Part shown: in pieces, positions 1 to 12,850 of the stretch
How the letters are laid out: each line of letters begins with the position of its first letter
Numbering within the stretch: position 1 is the stretch's first letter
Assembly: GCA_963693305.1 (NCBI GenBank)
Contig: OY855913.1
Location: 14,563,522 to 14,627,521 of the forward strand
DNA: 64,000 nucleotides
Direction of reading: 5' to 3'
From: Meandrina meandrites
Lineage: Eukaryota > Cnidaria > Anthozoa > Scleractinia > Meandrinidae
Position numbers and translations under genes: made by a program
Notes under the pieces: generated by a model
What the model was told of the DNA's origin: nothing
Databases searched by the model: none
What the model saw: the letters and a program-made list of their open reading frames with translations, nothing else

Positions 1-314
1 TGAATTTTCAGAGTTCACATGTTATTGAAAACCACAATAATGAAGTGAAGTGTTGTTTGATTCTGTCCGACTAATGTTTCATAAACAACTCTTGCAGATG
101 GTAAAAGTGAATAAAATTATCGCAACTTACAGGGTTCATTTTTGTCATTATTAAATCGCAACTTCCTTAAGGTTCCTTTTTGTCATTGTTATTTTTTACA
201 GTTTTTTTTTCTTGCAAACAACTAATGCTTGTCTTTTGAAGAAACATTGACAATGAGCGATTATGAACCATAGTTTTAATTATAATTAGGTTGTAATATT
301 TTATCTTGTATAAT

Positions 315-988
315 CAAGGCTGCTGCCTAACGGGCGCCCGGTCGCCTGGGGCGCCTAAGTTACGAGTGCGGGCGACTACATTTTTGTTCAAGGAGCCCGC
401 ATGGGCGCCTAAGCATCGACTTTCCATTCTCATCTAATGACTTCAATTTCCCTGTAACTTTGTTCCACTGGCGTAAGATATATACCGTTCAAAACAATAA
501 GTGCTTCATTTCAAAACAATCGAGATAATTTTAGCGTATAAATACGTAACGTGCCTTTGCAAAATTCGATAACTTCGAAAACCATTTATTTTCGACTGTT
601 TAGGACTGGGACTGACTCCCAAATATGGAATGAAGAATGAATGGTATTTTGGGCTGCTTCACATTTCGTTCGCTACGTTGATGTTTTGGAGGAGTTTTAA
701 AGTGAATTTGAAGAAAACATTTACGGATAAAAAAGTGAAATCAATCTCCTGGCCATCCATGCATCAGGTCTGATCATGACAATTTTATCTGCAAAAGCTT
801 GAACAAACCTTTTCAACAAGCCTAAAATGTGCAGAATGTTGTGATGCTGTAATTAAGCTTATTATTTAACTCAGACTTTTATTTTTTTCACTTTTGAGAG
901 TGCTTAATTTCATAACAACAGAAAATATGTGCCTTTTGTGTGACATTATCAGCTACCGCTTTTTGTGGGGTGTCGGTAAAATGCCGAC

Positions 989-1024
<36 letters not shown>

Positions 1025-3433
1025 CCGGGGCCGGGGCCGGGGCCGGGGCCAGGGCCGAGGTCGGGGTCGCGGTCAATTTTTTATATTTTAAAAAAAATTC
1101 ACCGAATCAGAAAAAATAAAAAATTTATATAAGCATGTGGCGCATTTCGAGTTGAAAAAAGCATCTCCTTCACAAAATAGCTGGGAACTTGATCCTTCCA
1201 TAAGTTCAAAAGTATAAAAGAAGAAATTTGTGGTCTAGCAGTGAAATTCTAACAGCTTGGCCACATGTTGGCGGATAGACTTCTGAGCGCTAGTTTGAAA
1301 GGGTTTCCGGGAACGTTTCGGGCGAGTGATCACTAAAGTGAACTGGCGAAAAATAAATTTTATTCCGCGGGCAAATCTCCTTTAACAGGGCGCAAGTTAA
1401 CTCTTTTGTAGCTTCAGGGTTTCGTCTCACTAAACGGTCCGAATAAACACCGCAAAAATATAAGGTACATGCAGAACCTTTATGTTCGCTGAGCCGCGGA
1501 ATGTATCGTGACATTCAGTCTGGCAGTGTCGGCTTTGTATAAAATTAATCTTTAGTTAAGATCTATGAAACCGTTTAGTTTCATTCAGTTTCCAAACGCA
1601 AAAGCTTTGAAACTGAAGGTAAAGTCTTGCAGAATCTTTAAAATGTCTTTGTTGTGTAATAAAGTTAAATTTGGCCGAGCTTCTGTAGTCTTCTACTTCT
1701 TCTGTCGGCCGGTTAAACTTCATGATCGCTCATGCGAAACGTCATTTCAAACATTGATATTGACGGAAATCTTGGAAACGTCGGATGTTTTGATTTCGAT
1801 CATCGCGTATCAATGCAAACCGTGGCAATTAAAAATGTATTCCCGCATTTTGGTCACACAAATTGGAGAGATGGCTAGATACCTCCATTTGTATTTTAAC
1901 AGTATCAGAATGTAGAAACTTTAAGATTGCGGGACATGTGAGCTTCTCTGTCTAAACAAAACAATTCTGCTTCCTTGTAAATATTTTTTTGGATACGAAT
2001 GGCGGCTTTATTTTAACGATATAAATCTGAATTACTTTTCTCTTGCTACACAAACGCATCGGCATGTACAATATAATAAACCTGAAAAAGGTCATCCTTC
2101 TGTTGGCGAGGGAATATTCATTCGAGCTAGCGCTCAGAAGTCGGCAGCACAATCTATCCGCCAAGCTGTTAGAATTTCACCTGTCGCCTGCTAGACCACA
2201 AATTTCTTCTTTTATACTTTTGAACTTATGGAAGGATCAAGTTCCCGGCAATTTTGTGAAGGAGATGCTTTTTTCAACTCGAAATGCGCCACACGCTTAC
2301 ATAATTTTTTTATTTTTTTTCTGATTCGGTGAATTTTTTTTTAAAAAAAATAAAAAATTGACCGCGACCCTGACCCCGGCCCCGGCCCCGGCCCCGAGTC
2401 GGCGTTTTATCGACACCCTTTTTGTGGATCAAGTTTGTTTGTTCATTCGAACTGTTTCGTGTTTTATCTCGGTCATTGAACCGTGACAAGGGGAACATTA
2501 TATTACTCTTGAAAATAATAATGTGCTAGAAAACTTTGCTGATAACATGAATTGTTTTTAAAACTACTAAAATCTATTGTATAAGCAACTCATTTGATAA
2601 ACCTAGAAACTTTCACAACTTAATTTTTCTGGTCTATTTTTGACAACTGATTATGAAATGTAGATAAGATCATAATTTAATTAAAGTGTTTACACAGGTG
2701 TTCTGACTTTTTATTACCTTTGCCTTAACCTTAAAATAGACCTGCTAAATTGTAATCTTGGTTCTGTTAAACCTTAATTACTAACAATAATTCAAGTTCT
2801 TTAGTGAGCTTGTTGTGCAAAAGTGAAATAACATTCCAGACCCTGAAATAATTATTTTGCTGCTTCATGCTTCATTGATTTTGCTTCAAAACTTTGGATG
2901 TTCAAAACTCCTTTTAAAGAATGTTTTATTTTGTTTTACACATTTTTAACATTCATCACAGCACAATATACTGGTTCGATTTCTAAACTCATTTTAAGCC
3001 TACAGAAACTTTCTAATATACACACTCCTGTTCATGTCACCCACTCAGTGTAAAAAGGGATTTATCGAAGGAGAGGCTCGGCCAAAGAAACTTTCAAGTT
3101 AAGAAAGCTAGAATTTCTGACACAACTCTTTGAGGGAGGTTACCCTCAGAAGCTCTCAGAAGAAAATCTTGCCCGAAGGAGTTTTCTGTTCACCTAGGCT
3201 CTACTGAGAAAACAAAATGTGTGTGCATGTGGAAAGGGACACGAGGAGGGGGGGGGGGGGGGCTTGCTCCCCAGGCCCCTCCCCTAGATTTTTTCTTCTA
3301 CCCCACCCCCCTCCCCCGAGGATCGACCATGGCAACTTTTAGGCTGGGCTCCTAAAGTAATGGCTTGGGCTCCTAACTTTTGATGTTAGGAGCCTGAAGG
3401 GCTCCTTAGAAATTTCCTTAGGCAGCAGCCTTG
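315..3433. mobile_element. 3.1 kb TIR element with 5-bp target duplication ATAAT
   Basis: The ends are the 16-base terminal inverted repeat CAAGGCTGCTGCCTAA and its complement. The 5-base sequence ATAAT flanks it at 310-314 and 3434-3438. It shares both ends with the shorter copy at 6357-6768, so this is the longer family member. A different element (968-2418) is nested inside. I see no transposase reading frame, so it is non-autonomous or decayed. A 15-base G run lies at 3248-3262. Confidence 0.75.
968..2418. mobile_element. Nested TIR element with 8-bp target duplication and G-rich arms
   Basis: Arms of about 300 bp (968-1292 and 2128-2418, inverted) begin GGGTGTCG and end CGACACCC. The 8-base repeat TTTTTGTG flanks it at 960-967 and 2419-2426. 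Each arm carries a GGGGTC/GGGGCC minisatellite (about 990-1074 and 2362-2398). No transposase is visible. An 8-bp duplication is typical of hAT and P-type transposons (family knowledge); the class remains open. Confidence 0.75.
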
Positions 3434-3505
3434 ATAATATAAATTTCATTGTAAAGTATTTCGTAATTCAGCCGCTTCGGTGGCTGCAAGGAATTTGCTA
3501 ATAAA

Positions 3506-3522
3506 TCTATCTATCTATCTAT
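3506..3522. repeat. (ATCT)n microsatellite after a possible LINE 3' end
   Basis: Four copies of ATCT follow a stretch ending ...GCTAATAAATCT. This resembles the simple-repeat tails of LINE copies. The 3440-3505 segment carries no reading frame. Confidence 0.5.
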
Positions 3523-3731
3523 GCATTGATTTCAATTTTTTCATGTTTCATCACCCTCTAAAAAAAGAGCTTCCCATGAACCCCCCGTTCACCCCACCTT
3601 CACCTTTAACCCTCCCTCTCCCTCAGAATTTCCCATGACACTCCACTGAGGTGTGGATATTTTCTGGAATTCGTCAATAAATGTTATATGTTTAAAGAAA
3701 AAATACATTTCGAAGCTTCAAGAACACAACA

Positions 3732-3949
3732 CAACCCTCCAAGTTTATTTTTTTCTTTAGTGGCCATTTGGCCACAGACTGCTCAAGTTTGGTTGCCAGT
3801 GAAAAATTTTAGTCACTTAATTAAGCTCACGCTTTCAATCCTTCTTCTCAATTTTAGTCGCCAGGCTGGCGACTGCTGTTCCAATTTAGTCGCCAGCTCC
3901 AAAATTTTAGTCGCCATGGCGACTAAAATGGTCTTAACTTGGAGGGTTG
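3732..3949. mobile_element. MITE with TIR CAACCCTCCAAGTT
   Basis: The 14-base inverted ends CAACCCTCCAAGTT and AACTTGGAGGGTTG bound a 218 bp segment with several copies of the motif TTTAGTCGCCA. The ORF across it is not protein-like. No clear target duplication. Confidence 0.6.
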
Positions 3950-4031
3950 CAACATGTGAGCTTCCAGGAAAATGGAACTGGTTAGAATATACATCTTGTC
4001 CCAGTAACTCAAAGTACCCAGAAAAATTATA

Positions 4032-4572
4032 GTGAAACCTAGATTATCCAGACTTGCGGGGACTGGGCTTAATAGTCCGGATAATCGAGAGTCCTGATAA
4101 TAAAAAATATGAATATTAATGAGCCAGACGATCTAATGCCCGGTTATGTACTATACAAACCCTCCTGAACACACGTTCATGTCATCACTCATTATCTATC
4201 GAAAAACTGTGTTTAATGAAGAAATACATGACAACAAATACCAGAAAAAGATCAATCGTATGTCAAAGTTGGTGGAAACAATGTTAATCGATCATAATAA
4301 AGCAATAAAAATGTGGGTGAGACTTTGATGTTCCATTTCAATGTTAATAGTGAGTTTAGTACATTCCATGACGAAAACTTCTAAAGATTTCTTGATTTCT
4401 TTAAAGAAACTTTCCCAAAAATATTTGAGTGACTAAATTCAGGGTGCAGCTTATCAATGTGCAGTTGTTTACGGTAATAATATTCATGAAAAAATGGGAC
4501 TAGGGAAGCAAGTCTGGATAATCGAGAAATCTGGATAATCGAGGTCTGTATAATTGAGATTTGGTTGCACTC
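4032..4572. mobile_element. Tc1/pogo-type MITE flanked by TA
   Basis: The left end GTGAAACCTAGATTATCC and the right end with three diverged copies of GTCTGGATAATCGAG, closing GGTTGCAC, resemble the inverted ends of Tigger/pogo-like MITEs. TA dinucleotides lie at both edges (4030-4031 and 4573-4574). No transposase frame. Confidence 0.55.
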
Positions 4573-5105
4573 TAGGGAGTGAAACTATTGGACTTTTTCT
4601 AGACAAGGATGCCCCCAGGCCCCTCTATAGCCTTGTGCCTTTGGTGCTCATGTTATCACTAGAAAACGTAATGGTCACCATTTTTCCCGGATCCATGCCT
4701 GCATTTAGGTTTTTTTTCCATGCCCAAGGAGAGTTTGGGCATCAGCACTGATCTGCAGTGCTTGGACATGGCACATGCAGTTCAAGGCTACAGTAAGTCT
4801 TGGCACCATATTCTGGGATACAGGCTTTAACAAGACGATTTCCCAGAAAATATCTTGACCCAGGGATCACGAAGTCATTCAGTGTCTTATGTTGCATGCT
4901 TAACAGAACCTGATATAGACTTAGTCAAATCTGTGTTTATTTTAATCACCAGCTTTCTTCAATTGATAGGCTCTTTCATCCCATAGTGGCATTTAGTGGC
5001 ATCTACTGTAACTAGCTATAGTAAACTTGTTCCTAGACCTCATAATAATCTATATTACTTCATATTTGATGATGCTAACTGAGTCTCATGCTTTGGGTTT
5101 TTCAG

Positions 5106-6286
5106 GGTGAAGATGTTCACCTCAATCTTCATGGTGTAGCTGGCATCAAACATTGCATCAACGACAACAACCGGACAATGACATTAATATTTTACGTGTC
5201 TTGTGTTAATCGTCAGAACATTATTCCAGCCGACAGAGATTTAGAAGATCATACTGTTTGTGAGCCAAGTAACTCAAACGATAAGTATGTAAATTTCTAT
5301 GGGTCAGTGTTTAAGTGGTTTTCTGATTCTCAAGCTCACAGTGATGCTATAAAAGACGATGTCTACAACTGGGTGAAAAAGGCTCTGAGTCAAGGTAAAA
5401 AAACATTTTTATTTTATTGGAAATCTTCCAAGTGTATTACTCAAACTTCCACGTAATTATTAATGGCTTAATTGTGTGTTTCTGTACATTCAAGTAATTG
5501 GCTGTTTCTGGAATATTAAAATTCTGACTTGGCTTTAGGGTTTATAGGGGAGTAAAAGAGCCCCATTACAAATAACTTAAAGGGCTGGTAAATGATTTGT
5601 CCTTTGCTTCTAGCTGACAATTCTCAACAAAAATCTTGGAATACTAAAAACGTTTTTCTCATTTGCGATTGGAAAATTTACACCTGTCTCCCCTCCCCTC
5701 TCTACCCTCACTGTTGTGTACTGTAACAAATGTAATTATTGCAGCATGCTGGAGGGTGGGGGTGGGGAATAATTTGTTATAATATTGTTATTAGAACTTG
5801 TGGCAATCAAATCTTTCAGTGTCCTAGCTAGGGACATAAATTATTTTGTTTGAAGTGTAGATAATCTATAAATTATAAAGTTGTAGAATAGACTCTATTT
5901 AAAGACTTGCAAAAAATAGATATAGTCTTCAGGGATAATAGTCAATAATGTTTCCATTTTTCCAGAATTGGTAGTTTTGGAAGTTTCAGAGGAGTTCACT
6001 AACCTTTCCAGTGTACAAAAGGAAGCTACAGCAAAAGCAAGTTATGATCAAAGAAATGATATGAACACTACAAACATCACATGTAATACTGGATTGCCAT
6101 ACCATCAAAAACTGTGCAAAGTTTCAATAGGAGGAAATGTGTCTCTGGAGCTTGGCCCGTTGACAAGGGAACAGAATCCAGGAGGTGTAATGTTGAAAGA
6201 CAATACAAATTCTCACAGACATCAGAAGGACAGTCTTGGTTCTGCCATGGAAAAACTAGTGGAATCAGCTCACTTTGGGAAACTAG
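5106..6286 (+). CDS. Unrecognised N-terminal region of the phosphatase (exons 1-2)
   Basis: Two exons encode about 203 residues ahead of the EF-hand-like part. The first half is mixed hydrophobic/polar and contains the stretch [19 protein letters not shown]. The second half is polar and looks disordered. I recognise no domain. The link to the following exons rests on matching phases: exon 1 ends one base into a codon (CAA G|GT), exon 2 begins with the two missing bases, and exon 2 ends at AAA CTA G|GT, one base before exon 3 supplies AG. The donor at 6287 lies about 70 bases before a TIR element, which starts at 6357. Exon 2 is the least certain of the set because it has low sequence complexity. 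Confidence 0.6.
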
Positions 6287-9200
6287 GTTCCGTTATTTGA
6301 TAATTATGTAGGCATGCAAAAGAACTTGGTTCCATTACTTGATAATTATGTAGCCACAAGGCTGCTGCCTAACGGGCGCCCGGTCGCCTGGGTCGCCTAA
6401 GTTATGAGTGCGGGCGACTAAATTTTTGTTCAAGGAGCCCGCATGGGCGCCTAAGCATAGATTTTCCATTCTCATCTAATGACTTCAATTTCTTTGTAAC
6501 TTTGTTCCACTGGCGTAAGATATGTCCCGTTCAAAACAATAAGTGCTTCATTTGAAAACGGAAATACTAAAATTGTCCACAATCGAGATAATTTTAGCGT
6601 ATAAATATGTAACGTGCATTTGCAAAATTCGGCAACTTCGAAAACCATTTATTTTCGACTGTTTAGGACTGGGACTGACTGGGCTTCTTAAGTAATGGCT
6701 TGGGCTCCTAACTTTTGATGTTAGGAGCCCGAAGGGCTCCTTAGAAATTTCCTTAGGCAGCAGCCTTGAGCCATACAACACAAATCAAGAATTTCAATAA
6801 GCTTATCATGAGATGTTGTTATTACTAGGAATACTTATCCCAATGAATGTTTTTATTTGAAATCTTGCAGTGCTTGCTGTTTATCACATGTGCTGATGTA
6901 TCACACCTGACACTTTACTGGCAAGGTGTTAAAATACCAGCTTTGTTTAAAAGTTGTCAGTTCGAAAAGTAGTAACTCCTTTAAGGGAATCACGTGAGGG
7001 TTATCAAATTTTTGATCCCCCCTTAACTAGTAAATAATTATATAAAGTAATGGAGTGCCTTCCAAAAACAACAACCAGCTACAATGAGGACACTGTTTTA
7101 AGTTACACTGATATATGTGTATGTAGGTTACTCATTTTTAACTCAATATCATTATTGTTTTACAGAGAAAGAATTTCTCAAAAAGAAATTTGAAAAGTAT
7201 TGCAATGGAGAAAAGGTTGTAAAACTTGAAGGATTTACCTTACTGATGAAAGAGCTTGGAGTGACAGAAAGATTCAAAGACTTATTCAGGTACATTAGAC
7301 TCTGTTGGCATTTTGTGTAATTATTTATCAAACAAATGACAATCACAATACCTTGAGTCTGCTCAAACACATGTGCAGTGCTTGATGAAATCACTAAATC
7401 AGTGACTCTTGAGAGCTCCATTGTATGAGTGACTTTTATTGGTTTTAACCAATAAAAGTCACTCAAAACACCAAGGGGTTAGGCCACGCCAATTGCTTCT
7501 GACAGGTAGCTAGGTATATATGATGAACAATTGGTGGCTTGCACTGTCACGCCACAAAAAAATAAGTTAGAAACCGTTCAATGAAAGAACCTAAGAAAAT
7601 GAAATGTTATAACAGACCTACACTGGAAAAACTTCTCCAAGTCTCAGGTCTCTGTGATGCGCCGTTTTTGAGTTATTTGCCAAAACGTTTCACGCATATT
7701 TATGGAGCTTTGTATGGAGACGCCATGTTGGTGTACAACTTTAGTACACCAATATGGCCGCCAAATCATCTGAAATTCACTTCTACGATGAAAGCACCTT
7801 CTCTTCGCTCCTAAGCTCTTAAATATGCGCATAAACACATCAAAATGCTGTATTTTTAAAGCGACAGACACTACAAGACTGAAAACTTGCAAAAAGACTT
7901 TTTTCTAGGTCATCTTCAACCTAGTGTAGGAAAAAAATTAGAAGACCTAACAATAATGAGTTTAAAATTTTATGACGTCACATGCAAACCAAGAATTCGA
8001 CTGGAAGTCCAATATTTTTGGACTTCCAATCAGAACTTTCCATTGTTGCACATTTCCCAAAATTGCAGAAGACTCTTGATGCACAGTACATGTTAATAAC
8101 ATGATGATAACTTAACTGTATGAGATGCAGTGGTGGATCCAGACCTCGAACTAAGGTGGGATCCCTTTTTTTGTTTGTACATGCAAAGCCTTTTAGCAGG
8201 GGGAGTCATTTAAAAAAAAATGTCTTTTAGCAAAAAGAAGGAAAGGGGCCTCAGGGTCCCTTGGCCCCTCTCCTAGATCCGCCACTGATCAGAGATGTCA
8301 TTTAACATATTGTGATGTATTCATTCTATACTAACATGTTGGTCACAATTTCAATGAAGAGTTCCTCACTGTATAGTGTTTTGAAAATCTGTCTTGAGAT
8401 GACAGAAACAATGCATTATGCAGTTATGGTTGCATGGTGATCAGGTTCTTAAATGTTTATCTTCAGAGCATTTGATTTTAACCATCACAATCAGTTGACA
8501 TATCAAGAGGTGCTCTTTGGAGTGGCAGCTATGGACCCCTCTACACCCCATGGGGGGCCCTCTGGGGAGCTGCGCTGTCGATATCTTTTCAAGTTCTATT
8601 CTGCCGAGCAGGAAGCTTTTCTTTCCTTTGAAGAATTCAAGTGAGTATTTTTTGCTGCGATTAATACTTACAGAAGTTGAAATGAAGCAGTCATCCAGTA
8701 CCTAAAGTAAAACCGAAATCAAAGTCATCACATTTCGCCAATTGCAAGTGACGCGAGCAACATCGTCATTAACGAACCAGAACTAATAGCAAAATCATGA
8801 AACAGGTACCACTCAAAGTGTGAGGAAACGCAAAGCGCCATGATTGATGGGTCGCCCACTATCTTTCAGAACGAGTTACTCCATTGGTTCTCAAAACAAA
8901 AGATAACAGGTCATAACAATGCCCCTAGCCCTAAATAACAATACAGGTAGTGTTTACACCGGGCAAATGACAATAGAGGTTTCATTGAGGTAGTGTCTTA
9001 CTGTGATTGATATAGGTTTTGCTGCTGAACAATGGAAAAGCAAAAATGCTTGCTCTGTGTAACACATGATATCATTGCAAAATGTACAAAGTTAATGTAC
9101 AGAGATGTCACATGACCAACAAACTCTTTATGTGAAGCAAGAAGACAAGTAAGTAGGAGGGAGGGATGTGTTTACTTCTTTGCTTATTTTAAGATGGATG

Positions 9201-9768
9201 GTCGTTTTCATTTTCACCTCACAGGTTATTGATAAAAGATATTCAGAAGGTAAAAGGAGAGAGTACAAAAGACTGTGATGTGTTAGAAGAAGCAAGGAGA
9301 AAAGCAAAGTATGTAAAACCATGATTACAAAGAATACCATGTCTTATATATGTGTTTTATGCATAATAATAATAATAATAATAAATAATGATAATAATAA
9401 TAATAATCGGTGGCAACCGTTCCTCTCGGGGGACGATGGTGTAGCGCTATGTCGATGCGGAGCATCGTCTCGAGTGGCTATAGAGTGCCACTCTGGAGTG
9501 GCAGTCTCTGTTGCAAATGACGCAGACGAAGGAGGATGGTGCTGCAATTGAGGCTGCCCTGGTCTTCCTTCTGGTTCTCTTTAAGGCTTGCTGGTCGTTT
9601 CTGGTATTCTCAGCCCTCTCGACCCCTGAAGATAATGCATGTTGCCAGGCCACTCTGATGTCATTTCACTCCTCTCATGGGAAAATAAGAACTCACAATT
9701 GACCTCGCTCCCAATGTGTGGCTTCATAGCTCAGTTGGTAGAGCAATTCGCACCAGTACGGTATCGCA

Positions 9769-9799
<31 letters not shown>

Positions 9800-11194
9800 T
9801 GATTTTTTTCAGGCTTCTTCATTCCAATTGCTTAAATTGGAAATTCACTGCGATGATCACTTATCACCTTCGTATACATCCGCAGTTCATATATGAATCA
9901 TTTCATAAACATTACGTCAGAAAGACAACTGGAAGACAGCAGCGTCTTGCGAGTCAGTCTTCCTTTCAAGGATCAGACATTAGCTAATTAATGCAGTTAG
10001 AAGGCAAATGCACTATCCCACAACCAGTATTTATCAAGAAATTGGAACAAGATCTCACGCCCAAAGAAATCAAGCCTCCAATTGTAAATCAACAATGTAT
10101 GGTTTATTTATTTTATATAAGGGATTATATAAGGGAGCTTTAGCAATGACGACGGCGGCGCCAAGGGCAACGGCCATTGAAAAATGAATATATATTTTAC
10201 TTGAGAATCTCGCAATAATCCAGACGTATTCAGTGTTTCTATCTGCTTAAGAACTAGCTCCAGATGAATAGGTAAACAGAGCGGTCAACCCCAAATAGAA
10301 AAAACAAAAATTAGCTGTCGTGGTTCATGTTGTCCAAAATATGCAGAATTTAGTCATTTCACGTTGTTGTTTCGCAGAGAACGGCTATGAAATGTACCAT
10401 GATTTCAAATGCACTAAAGCTCCCTAATGTGGGCAAAAGTTAGACCCACTTAAAGATAAAAACGTCCAGCTATCTTTGTACTCATGTACCCCTCCTACAA
10501 GCCAGGGCACATGACACACACAAAACTTCTTGAAATCTAGCGTACATTCTTTATAAAGTAGTGTTACATCCAAGCTTTGTTCCTAATGCTTTTTTGTTTT
10601 CTAATTATTAGGCTTTTTGGATCAGGACACACAGACAAACTCTCATTGGTGGACTTTTTAGAAACAGTGGGTAACCTGAGGTTTCGTGGGACGTCTGTGC
10701 TGTTCCGTCTGTCCGTGTCAATCATGAAACTTGCTCAAGATGAAATGTATCAATGTTTAACCGAGGACAAAAGGTCATCGATCATCAGGTAGGTAGGAGT
10801 ATGTGCTCCATGGATAGAGATGTGAAGAACAGGCCGTAGCTGACAGTAGTAAATACATTTTGTCTATTAAAATTAAATATGGTAAAATGGTCATTTTACC
10901 CGTCAATTTCAGCCTTAGATTCACGCTACGAAACATTCTTTTTTTCTCCAAACATACAAACAAGCCTTGGAAGATGAAGTCTGCGTTCGGGCCTAGGCAT
11001 CCCTGTTTTCTTAGCATGACTAAGCGACTAAGCTGTATTTATATGACTACTCCTCCTTGAATGGAATATGCAATTCACCGGTACCCATTTATACACCTAA
11101 CCCAGGTGTTCAGTGGGTTAGTAACGCTATCCACTTCATAAATGGCTATCGGGGTGTTAAGTGTTAACAAAACAAACTACGCTATCGAATCCAG

Positions 11195-11226
<32 letters not shown>

Positions 11227-11948
11227 TCACCCTCTGAACAACTGGGCCCTGGATGGAGAGAGGCACTAGGCACTTTTAATGTGTCTATGCCAAAAACACA
11301 ATGGATTAACCCCGACCGGGGATTGAGCCTGGAACGCTTGATCAAGAGGCCAGTGCGCTAACCATTAGGCCACTGTGCCTCCCAACAAGAAAATGGTAAA
11401 AATTAAACATGCAATTTCACCTTTTACTTAAAAAGTAGTTTGAGGCCAAGCAACAGAGTTTGCGTGACAACTACATGACATGTAGAGTCTCAGGTCAAGG
11501 TTTGGAGCTCAATCCATCAGTTAAATCTTTAGCATTCGTTGTCGTTGCTATATTCATACTCTTCTTCTCCCAGTCATTCTCGAGCTAATGAGAGTTAATG
11601 AGAAGTTTATTATAAGGCTCTTTTAGCTGTGTCATGCTGCTCTTCGCATTTTGCCAGCCAGCTTAGCATTAACATCGCTTAAAGATTAAAGATCAAGGAA
11701 GCCATATACATCTTTTGGGAACAGCCTTCACTAAATATGCAATTGAAACACCTTATTTTATCTGCTCTATCGTGTAAGCGTGCTTTATTGAAAGTGAGCC
11801 ATGGTAATCGAAACGTTGCGATCAACACCTCTAAGCGGTTCCATCGTGAGACAAACGAATAAACGTTATAATTGCTGAGTTCTGGTTGGTTTACAGACCA
11901 TGGGATATTTAACAACTATTCCACCACAGGTAGACCAAGCATGATATA

Positions 11949-11981
<33 letters not shown>

Positions 11982-12818
11982 CGCGGATATTTTGCGAGTT
12001 ACGAGCAATGAATTTATTATTCATTAGGGATTTATTATTCCACTAAAAATAAAGCTTAGTTCAGCCATTTTGTCGCTCCGCTTTCAGTCCGTATTTTTGC
12101 CCTGTTCTACAGTGTAATAATTGCACATATTAAAATGGCGGTCTTTATATAAGAATTTGCATGGGTTTTTAAACGGGAACTTTTGAACAAAAAATAAAAG
12201 CGAAATTACTAAATAAAGTCGATGAAACATAGGATGGTGTTGTTTGCTAACGTTACAGCGTGTTTGCAAGCAATTTGGAGCTATTTTACGTCTTAATACT
12301 ATTACCATGTATAATAATTTGACAAGGTAGGAGGCTTGAGTCACTTCCAGTATTCGACACGTGTTGAAATAAGCTCGAATTTCACCCACAAAAATAGATT
12401 TGGCTTTCATTCGGATCCGTATGTGAATGAAACAATGACACACGAATGCTTTTCTGAAAACGATTTGCTCATATCTCGCATATCCCGGCAAGTAGCCGCT
12501 TCTGAAAATCAAAATTCTGTTCTAAATAGTCGCCATATAGGCCGTGTCGCCCACGACAGTGACAAAATAGCCCGCAATAGACTGGACACTAGCGGAGAGG
12601 TACACGCCATTTTTGCTCGCGCTTCAATTTGTTTCCACTATCTAAGCCTAATTTCATGTAATAATCAAGCACAGTTTCGACCTTATCCAGTCCTAAACTA
12701 GAGCAGATATTGCACCGTCCATCCCGAAAAGCTTGGCTACCAATGATGGTATCGACCGTTAAAAATGGCACCGACCGTTTACGAAAGGGAAATGAGCAGC
12801 GCCGAGTTGGCTATAATT

Positions 12819-12850
<32 letters not shown>

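Noticed and set aside
888..1091. Arg-Gly repeat ORF (MPTRGRGRGR...) on the + strand and Pro-Thr/Ala repeat ORF on the - strand
   Set aside because: Both are translations of the GGGGTC/GGGGCC minisatellite in a transposon arm. The mirrored arm at 2363-2400 gives the same artefact.
3688..4032. 114-codon ORF as an upstream phosphatase exon
   Set aside because: It lies mostly inside a MITE with TTTAGTCGCCA repeats and has no donor in a useful phase.
9720..9798. tRNA gene
   Set aside because: Acceptor and T arms pair, but the anticodon arm is disrupted and the unit continues into a SINE body.
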